From Streptomyces griseoluteus (GTDB lineage Bacteria > Actinomycetota > Actinomycetes > Streptomycetales > Streptomycetaceae): 28,722 nucleotides of DNA. A program made the translations under genes and the position numbers. The DNA lies in assembly GCA_000717735.1 (NCBI GenBank), contig JOBE01000071.1:1-28722 (forward strand), read 5' to 3'. The notes below the pieces were generated by a model. The model did no database searches, was not told the origin of the DNA, and saw only the letters and a program-made list of their open reading frames with translations. Below, one piece after another: positions 1 through 6,952 of the stretch (position 1 is its first letter; each line of letters starts with the position of its first letter).

Positions 1-96
1 TGGCTGCACACCTACAATCACCACCGCGGACACACCGCGCTCGCAGGCAAACCACCCGCCAGCCGCGTCCCCAACCTCACAGGGCAATACACCTAG
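1..96 (+). CDS. IS481/IS3-like transposase, C-terminal fragment (cut by window edge)
   Basis: The first 31 codons are open and end in TAG at 94-96. The peptide begins WLHTYNHHRGHTAL and continues with KPPASRV and a QYT end. This is the usual tail of the DDE integrase core in IS481/IS3-type transposases, where YN-x-x-R-x-H followed by L-x-x-x-P-x-x-R closes the catalytic domain. The catalytic residues lie outside the window, so whether the element is intact cannot be judged. The 141 bases after the stop hold no gene. They should include the terminal inverted repeat of the element (perhaps the stretch near 100-115) and the promoter of the next gene, but neither boundary can be fixed without a second copy. 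Confidence 0.75.
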   Translation, partial: WLHTYNHHRGHTALAGKPPASRVPNLTGQYT

Positions 97-237
97 GCCT
101 GTCCGGCGGATCACAGCTGACGGCCGGGCTCGATCCGGAAGAGCCTCCCCGGGGCGAGCCCAGGTGACCGGCCGGTAGGTGACCCGTCCGTGACCTGTAC
201 CGCAGCGCACGTGGGAGCGCGCCCCTAAGATCTGCGC

Positions 238-903
238 ATGACAGGATCGGACGGCTCTCGACACTGGGCGCCGGGGGAGCACATCCTCTGGCGCTACCGC
301 GGCAACGGCACCGGGGCGGTGCACATCTGCCGGCCGGTGACGGTCGTGCAGGACACCCCCGAGCTGCTCGCGGTGTGGATGGCCCCCGGTACGGAGTGCG
401 TACGCCCCGTGCTCGCGGACGGCACGCCCGTGCACGAGGAGCCGCTCGCCACCCGCTACACCGCCCCGCGCACGACGGAGCGCGCACGGTGGGCCGGCAG
501 CGGGGTGCTGAAGCTGGCACGGCCGGGCGACCCCTGGTCGGTGTGGCTGTTCTGGGAGCGCGGCTGGCGCTTCCGCAGCTGGTACGTGAACCTGGAGGAG
601 CCGCGGGTCCGGTGGTCCGGCGGCTTCGACTCCGAGGACCATTTCCTCGACATCTCCGTATACCCCGACCGCAGTTGGCTGTGGCGGGACGAGGACGAGT
701 TCGCGCAGGCGCAGCGGTGCGGTCTGATGGGCCCGGAGCAGGCCGCGCGGGTGCGCGACGCCGGGGGCAGGGCGGTGGACCGGATCAAGGCGTGGAGGGC
801 GCCGTTCGCGGACGGCTGGGAGGACTGGCGACCCGATCCGGCATGGCGGGTTCCGGAACTTCCGGCGGACTGGGACCGCACTCCGGTGCACACGGCACCG
901 TGA
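238..903 (+). CDS. DUF402 domain protein (FomD-like)
   Basis: This 221-residue soluble protein fits the DUF402 family, whose best-known member FomD hydrolyses nucleotide phosphate anhydrides. The signature is in the middle. WYVNLEEP (near residue 118) is followed by an acidic stretch DHFLDISVYPD, then W-x-DEDEF (near 150), matching the metal-binding Asp/Glu/Lys pattern of the family. An aromatic N-terminal half (HILWRY, SVWLFWERGWRFRSW) forms the expected beta-barrel strands. The ATG at 238 has no convincing ribosome site; the mRNA may be leaderless or nearly so. The gene stands alone between the IS remnant and the phosphatase locus. The substrate is unknown. The family call is good, the activity is inference. 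Confidence 0.85.
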   Translation: MTGSDGSRHWAPGEHILWRYRGNGTGAVHICRPVTVVQDTPELLAVWMAPGTECVRPVLADGTPVHEEPLATRYTAPRTTERARWAGSGVLKLARPGDPWSVWLFWERGWRFRSWYVNLEEPRVRWSGGFDSEDHFLDISVYPDRSWLWRDEDEFAQAQRCGLMGPEQAARVRDAGGRAVDRIKAWRAPFADGWEDWRPDPAWRVPELPADWDRTPVHTAP

Positions 904-908
904 GACCC

Positions 909-939
909 TTGATGCGCCCCCGGGGTTCAAACGTAGGAT
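909..939 (+). promoter_or_regulatory. Candidate HrdB-type promoter for the phosphatase locus
   Basis: TTGATG at 909-914 and TAGGAT at 934-939 resemble the Streptomyces housekeeping -35 (TTGAC) and -10 (TAGRRT) boxes, separated by 19 bases, which is at the long end of normal. It lies just after the DUF402 stop and about 130 bases before the first possible start codon at 1075. Motif match only. Confidence 0.35.
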
Positions 940-1074
940 CGTCCTCCGCACGGTGGAAGCGGACCGAACAGCACGTCAGACCGACCGAGCGACCTGCCAG
1001 ACCCACCGGACGGCCCGTCAAGGACCTGACGGAGCACAGGACCTGACCAGAAGTCATCGACGAGGGGGAGAGCA

Positions 1075-1239
1075 GTGCCGGACGTCTGCCCGGGTGTTCC
1101 GACCCCCGCCGCCGCCGTGACTCGCGGAGCCTCCACATCCGCCGCACACGAGGGGTTTATCCCTGCCGAAGGCGCGGCATCGGCGAGAAGAGCGAGTGCA
1201 TCGCACCACCGGCCCGGACGGACGGAATCCCACGCGTGA
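1075..1239 (+). CDS. Candidate small ORF (54 aa) coupled to the phosphatase
   Basis: A GTG at 1075 follows a strong ribosome site (GAGGGGGAG at about 1062-1070). It opens 54 codons ending in TGA at 1237-1239, so its stop overlaps the GTG of the phosphatase (1236-1238) as GTGA, the classic layout for translational coupling. The peptide is Ala/Ser/His/Arg-rich without any recognisable domain. Against it: roughly 70 percent of third positions are G or C, lower than in neighbouring genes, and two adjacent AGA codons are unusual here. It may be a leader peptide that feeds ribosomes to the phosphatase, whose own start lacks a clear ribosome site, rather than a protein of independent function. Confidence 0.35.
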   Translation: MPDVCPGVPTPAAAVTRGASTSAAHEGFIPAEGAASARRASASHHRPGRTESHA

Positions 1240-3182
1240 CGGAGCATCCCACCTCCCACGAAGGCCGGCAGCCCCTGGCTGCCCGGTCACAGGAACGCGC
1301 GCGCCCTCGCCAGGAGGCGGCGGCCGGCCTGCCCTCCGAGGTGCCCGCCCAGCCGGGCGGCCCTGCGGGCCCCGGTACGGACGCGCCCCCGGCGGGCGGT
1401 GTGCCCGCGGCGCCCCCCGCCCCCGTCAACCCCGGCGTCGCCGTCGCCGTGGCCGCCCAGCACCCGGGCGGCGGCCGGGGCGGGGACACCGCCACGCGGC
1501 GCGAGGGCGAGCGGCTGCGGTTCGTCGGCGCCGCGACCCGGCGCATCGCGCGCGGCATCGACCTGGACGAGATCGTGCTCGGCCTGTGCCGGGCCACCGT
1601 GCCGACGTTCTCCGACGAGATCCTGGTCTACCTCCGCGACCCGCTGCCGGTGGGTGACGAGCGCCCGGTGGCGCCGTTCATGCTGCGCCTGCGCCGTACC
1701 GACCGGCTCCGGTTAAGCGAGCTGGAGGGCGAGGAGCTCCTCCTCGTACCCGATCCGAGTCCGACCCCCGCGGCCGAACTCTGCGAGGTGCGGTCCGGGG
1801 GTGCGCTCGCCGAGGTGCTGCGCGGGGTACGGCCGGTGTTCGGCGACTCCGCCGCCGCCAAGACCGCGCTGTCGGAGCTGCTCGGCCCCGGGCATCCGCT
1901 GCCCGGCGGGCTGCGGGCGGTCCTCGCCCCGCTGCGCGGCCGGCGCCGGGTGATCGGCGCCGCCGTGTTCCTGCGCCGCCCCGAGCGGGCCGCCTTCGAG
2001 CCGAACGACCTGCTGGTCGCCGCCCAGTTGGCCACGCACACGGCGCTCGGCATCGACAAGGCCGTCCTGTACGGGCGCGAGGCGTACATCGCGGACGAGC
2101 TCCAGCGGACGATGCTGCCGGACTCGCTGCCGCAGCCGACCGGCGTCAAGCTCGCCTCGCGCTATCTGCCGGCCGCCGAGACGGCCCGGGTGGGCGGTGA
2201 CTGGTACGACGCGATCCCGCTGCCCGGCAGCCGGGTCGCCCTGGTAGTCGGCGACGTCATGGGCCACTCGATGACCTCGGCGGCGATCATGGGCCAGCTG
2301 CGCACCACCGCGCAGACCCTGGCCGGGCTCGACCTGCCTCCGCAGGAGGTCCTGCACCACCTGGACGAGCAGGCGCAGCGGCTCGGCGAGAACCGCATGG
2401 CCACCTGCATGTACGCGGTGTACGACCCGGTCTCGCACCGGATCACCATCGCCAACGCGGGCCACCCGCCGCCGATACTGCTCCACCTGGGCGGCCGGGC
2501 CGAGGTGCTGCGGGTGCCGCCGGGCGCCCCGATCGGCGTGGGCGGGGTGGACTTCGAAGCGGTCGAGCTGGACGCGCCCGCGGGTGCCACGCTGCTGCTC
2601 TACACGGACGGTCTGGTGGAGTCCCGGCTGCGGGACGTGTGGACCGGCATCGAGCAGCTGCGGGAGCGCCTTGCGGCGACCGCGCAGCTGACGGGCCCGG
2701 ACCACTCGCCGCCCCTTGAGGCGCTCTGCGACGACGTCCTCGACATGCTGGGTCCCGGGGACCGGGACGACGACATCGCGCTGCTCGCGGCCCGTTTCGA
2801 CGGGATCGCGCCGAGCGACGTGGCGTACTGGTTCCTGGAGCCGGAGGACGCGGCCCCCGGCCGGGCCCGACGGCTCGCCCGGCGGGCGCTCGCCCGCTGG
2901 GACCTGGAGGAGCTGACGGACTCGGTGGAGCTGCTGATCAGCGAGGTCGTGACGAACGCCGTGCGGTACGCGGAGCGGCCCGTGACGCTGCGGCTCCTGC
3001 GGACGGACGTGCTGCGCTGCGAGGTCGGCGACGACTCCCCGCAGCTGCCGCGGCAGCGACGGGCGCGTGACACCGACGAGGGCGGGCGCGGTCTCTTCCT
3101 GGTGAACCGGCTTGCGAGGCGGTGGGGGGCGACCCGGCTGTCGGGCGGCAAGGTGGTCTGGTTCGAGCTGGCCACCCCCTGA
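1236..3182 (+). CDS. GAF-SpoIIE (PP2C)-HATPase regulatory phosphatase
   Basis: This 648-residue protein belongs to the large Streptomyces family of RsbU-like phosphatases that control sigma factors by partner switching. Residues 1-85 are Pro/Ala/Gly-rich and probably unstructured. About 90-275 look like a GAF sensor domain. A linker DELQRTMLP (about 290) leads to the SpoIIE/PP2C domain with VGGDWYD (about 318), GDVMGHS (about 339) and DDDIALL (about 511) supplying metal-binding aspartates. A C-terminal HATPase_c_2 (anti-sigma kinase) module follows, with N-box ISEVVTNAVRYA and G-box DEGGRGLFLVNRLA. Having both phosphatase and kinase modules suggests one protein sets the phosphorylation of an anti-anti-sigma factor. 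Leu-160 is TTA (1713-1715), the only in-frame TTA found in the window, so translation may depend on bldA tRNA. The start is the GTG overlapping the upstream small ORF; no separate ribosome site is evident. Confidence 0.9.
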   Translation: MTEHPTSHEGRQPLAARSQERARPRQEAAAGLPSEVPAQPGGPAGPGTDAPPAGGVPAAPPAPVNPGVAVAVAAQHPGGGRGGDTATRREGERLRFVGAATRRIARGIDLDEIVLGLCRATVPTFSDEILVYLRDPLPVGDERPVAPFMLRLRRTDRLRLSELEGEELLLVPDPSPTPAAELCEVRSGGALAEVLRGVRPVFGDSAAAKTALSELLGPGHPLPGGLRAVLAPLRGRRRVIGAAVFLRRPERAAFEPNDLLVAAQLATHTALGIDKAVLYGREAYIADELQRTMLPDSLPQPTGVKLASRYLPAAETARVGGDWYDAIPLPGSRVALVVGDVMGHSMTSAAIMGQLRTTAQTLAGLDLPPQEVLHHLDEQAQRLGENRMATCMYAVYDPVSHRITIANAGHPPPILLHLGGRAEVLRVPPGAPIGVGGVDFEAVELDAPAGATLLLYTDGLVESRLRDVWTGIEQLRERLAATAQLTGPDHSPPLEALCDDVLDMLGPGDRDDDIALLAARFDGIAPSDVAYWFLEPEDAAPGRARRLARRALARWDLEELTDSVELLISEVVTNAVRYAERPVTLRLLRTDVLRCEVGDDSPQLPRQRRARDTDEGGRGLFLVNRLARRWGATRLSGGKVVWFELATP

Positions 3183-3184
3183 TC

Positions 3185-3247
3185 CGGTAGTGACATGACG
3201 GAAGGCCGGACCCCTGAGGGGTCCGGCCTTCCGTCATGTCACTACCG
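3185..3247. terminator. Bidirectional terminator: perfect palindrome with 30-bp arms
   Basis: Bases 3185-3214 and 3218-3247 are perfect reverse complements separated by three bases (TGA). The hairpin lies between two convergent genes and ends transcription in either direction. The phosphatase stop is just outside it (3180-3182), while the PBP stop codon (3242-3244, minus strand) lies inside the right arm. No long U tract follows, as is common for actinobacterial terminators. Confidence 0.9.
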
Positions 3248-5455
3248 CGACGGCCGTGTGCCGGCCTCGCCCTCGGGGTCGGGGCCGCCGGCGTCCGGGG
3301 GCTCGATCGACGGCGGTGGGGACGGCTCCTCGGTGGCGGTCGGCTCGTCCGTGGGCTCCGGAGGCGTGGTGGTCGGGTCGGCGGTCGGCTCCGGCGGCGT
3401 CGTGGCCGTGGTGGTCGGCGGGGGCGTCGTGGCCGGGGCCGTCGTGGTCGGATCCTCCGTCGGCTCCTCGGGCGCCTCGGTCGTCCGGGTCGGCTCGGGG
3501 TCAGGCTCGACCGGGGTCGAGCTGTCCGTCTCCAGGTCGAAGGAGGCGTCGGAGCCGCCGCCGAGGGCGCTGGTGGTGTAGTCGCCCCAGATCTGGGCCG
3601 GCGTACGGCCGCCGTTGGCGCGGCCCTCGTTGATGGTGTTCGTCAGGGTGACCTGGTTGCCCTTGGCGTCCTCGCCGAAGAGGCCGACGGCGGTGACGAG
3701 TTCGGGGGTGTAGCCCACGAACCAGGCGGAACGGTTGTTCTCGGAGGTGCCGGTCTTGCCCGCGGCCTCGTAGTCACCGGCGGCGCGGAAGCCGGAACCG
3801 CTCTGTACGACGCCCTGCATGGCCTTGGTGACGGTGTCGGCGGCCTCGCGGCCGATGACCTGCTCGCCGATCCCCTTGGCGGGCGTGACGACGCGGTCCC
3901 TGTGCTCGGCGGCCTTCACGAGGGTCGGGGTGACCTTCTCGCCGTGGTTGTCGAGGGTGGCGTACACACCGGCCATGTCCATGGTGGAGGCGCCCATGGT
4001 GCCGAGGGACATGGCGGGGCTCTCGCCGAAGTCCGGTCCGTCCTTCATGCCGAGGGCGAGGGCGGTCTTCTTGGTCTCGGCCTCGCCGACGTCCACGATC
4101 ATCTGGGCGTAGACGGAGTTGATGGAGCGGTTGGTGGCCTTCTGGACGGTGACGGGGCCGTGGCTGCGGTCGTCCTCGTTCTCGGGCGCGAAGGGGATGT
4201 CGCTGCCCACGACCTCGCGCCGGCTGTCGCCGTCGTAGATGGTGCCGAGCCCTATCTTGCGCCCGTCCTGGGTGACGGAGCCGTTCTCGATCGCGGCTGC
4301 GAGGACGAGCGGCTTGAAGGTGGAGGCGGGCTGGTAGTCGCGGCGGGTCGCGTTGGACGTCCAGTGCTCGGTGGCGCCGATGCCGCCGTACATCGCGACG
4401 ACCGCGCCGGTCTTCGGGTCGACGGAGGTGGCGCCGGCCTGGACGGTGGCGTCCTTCTTGTCGCCCTTGCGGTCGAGCTTGGCCTCCAGCTGCCGGTCGA
4501 CGGCCTTGACGAGGTCCTTCTGCTTCTTCTCGTCGATGTTGAGGGTGATCGTCCAGCCGCCGGCCTTGATGTCCTCCTCGCTGATGCCCTGGCGCATCAG
4601 CTCCTGGTTGGCGGCCTCGACGATGTAGCCGGTCTGGCCCTCCATGCCCGGGGCGGGCTTGGGCTTCTGCGGGACGGGGAACTTCATGGCCGTCCGGTCG
4701 GCCGCGGCGAGCCAGCCCTCCTCGACCATGTTGTCGAGGACGTAGTTCCAGCGCTCCTCGACGAGCTTGCGGCCGGTGGGGCTCGCGGAGGTCCAGTCGT
4801 ACTGGTTGGGCGCCTGGAGCAGCGAGGCGAGGTAGGCGCCCTGGGCGGTGGTGAGCTTGGTGGCGTCGACTCCGTAGTACGCGCGGGCGGCGGCCTGGAT
4901 GCCGTAGGCGCTGCGCCCGTAGTAGCTGGTGTTCATGTAGCCGGCGAGGATGTCGCTCTTGTTCATCTGCTCATCGACCTTGATGGCGATGACCATTTCC
5001 TTGAGCTTGCGCGTCGCCGTCTGGTCCTGGCTCAGGTAGAAGTTCTTGACGTACTGCTGGGTGATGGTCGAACCACCCTGCTTGCCCTTGCCGGTGAGGG
5101 TGGACCAGACGGCGCGGGTGGTGCCCTTGACGTCGACGCCGTTGTCCTTGTAGAAGCTCTTGTTCTCGGCGGCGACGAAGGCCTTCTGGACCTCTGCGGG
5201 GATCTTCTCCAGGCCGACGATCTCGCGGTTTATCTTGCCGGTCCTGGCGAGGACCTTGCCGTCGGCGTACTTGTAGATGTTGCTCTGCATGGTCGCCTCG
5301 GCGTTGGCCGTCGGCACCGGGACCATGAGGTAGACGACGTACAGGGCGCCCATGGCGAGCAGGCAGACCACGAAGAACGTGCCCAGGAGCTTCTTCCAGG
5401 AGAAGAGGCGGCGCAGGCCGCGTTTCTTCGCCTTGCTCTTGTCCGGTCGGCCCAT
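3242..5455 (-). CDS. Bifunctional class A penicillin-binding protein (GT51 + transpeptidase)
   Basis: This 737-residue membrane protein polymerises lipid II and cross-links peptidoglycan outside the membrane. A Lys/Arg-rich cytoplasmic tail precedes one membrane span (about 25-46). The GT51 glycosyltransferase domain follows, with the catalytic Glu in AAENKSFY (about E97) and QGGSTITQQ (126-134). The transpeptidase domain has the active-site serine in STFK (about 375), SIN (about 444) and KTGT (about 567). The C-terminal 100 residues are rich in Pro, Thr and Glu and look like a disordered, wall-spanning tail. The start MGRPDKSK is chosen because it gives the basic tail plus one span; a GGAG-like site lies about 12 bases upstream. 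All three penicillin-binding motifs are present, so the enzyme should be active. It is transcribed alone, divergent from the PadR operon. Confidence 0.95.
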   Translation of the reverse strand: MGRPDKSKAKKRGLRRLFSWKKLLGTFFVVCLLAMGALYVVYLMVPVPTANAEATMQSNIYKYADGKVLARTGKINREIVGLEKIPAEVQKAFVAAENKSFYKDNGVDVKGTTRAVWSTLTGKGKQGGSTITQQYVKNFYLSQDQTATRKLKEMVIAIKVDEQMNKSDILAGYMNTSYYGRSAYGIQAAARAYYGVDATKLTTAQGAYLASLLQAPNQYDWTSASPTGRKLVEERWNYVLDNMVEEGWLAAADRTAMKFPVPQKPKPAPGMEGQTGYIVEAANQELMRQGISEEDIKAGGWTITLNIDEKKQKDLVKAVDRQLEAKLDRKGDKKDATVQAGATSVDPKTGAVVAMYGGIGATEHWTSNATRRDYQPASTFKPLVLAAAIENGSVTQDGRKIGLGTIYDGDSRREVVGSDIPFAPENEDDRSHGPVTVQKATNRSINSVYAQMIVDVGEAETKKTALALGMKDGPDFGESPAMSLGTMGASTMDMAGVYATLDNHGEKVTPTLVKAAEHRDRVVTPAKGIGEQVIGREAADTVTKAMQGVVQSGSGFRAAGDYEAAGKTGTSENNRSAWFVGYTPELVTAVGLFGEDAKGNQVTLTNTINEGRANGGRTPAQIWGDYTTSALGGGSDASFDLETDSSTPVEPDPEPTRTTEAPEEPTEDPTTTAPATTPPPTTTATTPPEPTADPTTTPPEPTDEPTATEEPSPPPSIEPPDAGGPDPEGEAGTRPSR

Positions 5456-5708
5456 GAGTCGTGTCGCTCCGCTCGTCGTGTGTCCCGGCGCGCCGGTCCT
5501 TCTCCCGCCCCACGCGGGTCGGCTCAGCTAGCCAGCTAACACCGCCGATGTGGACATAGGACAACCGATCACGCCTTTTCCGGACGTGAGAATCAGCACC
5601 CATGTCCAGAGGAACCGACGTCCCAGCGGACCGGATGGTTGCGTGAAGGAGTCGTTCCGCTTCTCGCGGGGCGGCGCGGCCCTTCTCCTGGGGCGGCGCC
5701 CGCCCAGC

Positions 5709-5740
5709 TATACACCACGCGTATACACACCATGTACAGT
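5709..5740 (+). promoter_or_regulatory. Candidate PadR operator and promoter
   Basis: An inverted repeat TATAC-N7-GTATA (5709-5725) sits in an otherwise GC-rich stretch just before the padR start at 5748. It overlaps a plausible promoter: TACACC (5711-5716), 18 bases, then TACAGT (5735-5740). Transcription would begin at or next to the ATG, giving a leaderless mRNA. PadR proteins often bind AT-rich palindromes in their own promoter, so autorepression is the natural reading. The rest of the PBP/PadR intergenic region (5456-5708) holds no gene and presumably the PBP promoter. Confidence 0.5.
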
Positions 5741-5747
5741 GACGGGC

Positions 5748-6272
5748 ATGTCCATCGGTCACACCCTCCTGGGACTCCTGGAGTCCGGCCCGCGCCACGG
5801 CTACGACCTCAAGCGCGCCTTCGACGAGAAGTTCGGCCACGACCGGCCGCTGCACTACGGCCAGGTCTACTCGACCATGTCCCGGCTCCTGAAGAACGGC
5901 CTCGTCGTCGTCGACGGCATCGAGGCGGGCGGCGGCCCCGAGCGGAAGCGGTACGCCATCACCGAGGCCGGCATCACCGATGTCGCCCAGTGGCTCGCCA
6001 CCCCCGAGAAGCCCGAGCCGTACCTCCAGTCCACGCTCTACACCAAGGTCGTCCTGGCCCTCCTGACCGGGCGCGGCGCCGCCGAGCTCGTCGACACCCA
6101 GCGCGCCGAACACCTGCGCCTGATGCGCGAGCTCACCCGGCGCAAGAAGGACGGCGACCTCGCCGACCAGCTGATCTGCGACCACGCCCTGTTCCATCTG
6201 GAGGCCGACCTGCGCTGGCTGGAACTGACCGCCGCCCGGCTCGACCGGCTCGCCGAGGAGATCCGCCGATGA
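5748..6272 (+). CDS. PadR-family transcriptional regulator
   Basis: This 174-residue protein has the PadR winged-helix fold: LLGLLESGPRHGYDLKR at the N terminus, then YGQVYSTMSRLLKNGLV (recognition helix) and a wing with KRYAITEAG. The C-terminal half is helical and charged (about 100-174), as in PadR-s1 proteins that dimerise and bind hydrophobic ligands. ATG 5748 is chosen over the longer upstream frame because homologues begin right at the HTH; the preceding frame is non-coding promoter DNA. Its stop overlaps the next start (ATGA, 6269-6272), so it leads a three-gene operon with an ABC exporter. The likely job is ligand-relieved repression of this operon, as for LmrR and other PadR regulators of exporters. 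Confidence 0.92.
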   Translation: MSIGHTLLGLLESGPRHGYDLKRAFDEKFGHDRPLHYGQVYSTMSRLLKNGLVVVDGIEAGGGPERKRYAITEAGITDVAQWLATPEKPEPYLQSTLYTKVVLALLTGRGAAELVDTQRAEHLRLMRELTRRKKDGDLADQLICDHALFHLEADLRWLELTAARLDRLAEEIRR

Positions 6273-6952
6273 CTTCCACCCCGCTCCTCGGTGCCACCGG
6301 CCTCGACAAGGCCTACGGCCCGACCCCGGCCCTCGTCGGCGCCTCCTTCTCGCTCCGGGCCGGCGAGGTCGTCGCCGTCATGGGCCCCTCCGGCTCCGGC
6401 AAGTCGACCCTGCTGCACTGCCTGGCCGGAATCGTGCGCCCCGACGCCGGAACCATCACCTACGACGGGCGCGAACTCACCGCGCTCTCCGACACCGCGC
6501 GCAGCGCCCTGCGCCGTACCGACTTCGGCTTCGTCTTCCAGTTCGGCCAGCTCGTCCCCGAGCTGACCTGCGTGGAGAACGTCGCCCTGCCGCTCCGCCT
6601 CAACGGCGAGAAGCGGAAGGCCGCAGAGGCCAGGGCCGTCGAGTGGATGGCCCGCCTGGAGGTCGAGGACATCGCGGCCAAACGCCCCGGCGAGATATCC
6701 GGCGGCCAGGGGCAGCGCGTCGCCGTCGCCCGCGCGCTCGTCACCGCCCCCCGGGTGATCTTCGCCGACGAGCCGACCGGCGCCCTCGACTCCCTCAACG
6801 GCGAGCGGGTCATGCGGCTGCTCACCGACGCCTCCCGGGACACCGGCGCCGCCGTCGTCCTCGTCACCCACGAGGCCCGGGTCGCCGCCTACTCCGACCG
6901 CGAGATCGTCGTACGCGACGGAGCCGTACGGGACGCGGAGTGGGCCGCATGA
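6269..6952 (+). CDS. ABC transporter ATP-binding protein (MacB/LolD type)
   Basis: This 227-residue ATPase has Walker A GPSGSGKS (about 40), a Q-loop in FVFQFGQLVPELT, the signature SGGQGQR, Walker B VIFADEPTGALDS and the switch histidine in VLVTHE. The EPTGALDS wording and the VPELTCVENVALPL stretch place it with the MacB/LolD/FtsE-like ATPases that pair with FtsX-type permeases. The start overlaps the padR stop and its own stop overlaps the permease start (ATGA in both), so the three proteins are translationally coupled. It should energise the permease encoded next. The substrate (antibiotic, peptide or lipid) cannot be inferred. Confidence 0.95.
   Translation: MTSTPLLGATGLDKAYGPTPALVGASFSLRAGEVVAVMGPSGSGKSTLLHCLAGIVRPDAGTITYDGRELTALSDTARSALRRTDFGFVFQFGQLVPELTCVENVALPLRLNGEKRKAAEARAVEWMARLEVEDIAAKRPGEISGGQGQRVAVARALVTAPRVIFADEPTGALDSLNGERVMRLLTDASRDTGAAVVLVTHEARVAAYSDREIVVRDGAVRDAEWAA

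Noticed and set aside
915..940. GGTTCAAAC resembling a tRNA T-loop
   Set aside because: No acceptor stem, anticodon arm or D-arm could be paired around it; it overlaps a better promoter match.
3236..5539. A 767-codon plus-strand open frame over the PBP gene
   Set aside because: It is a high-GC shadow: the minus-strand frame has all PBP motifs, while the plus-strand translation is Gly/Val/Asp/Leu-rich without domains.
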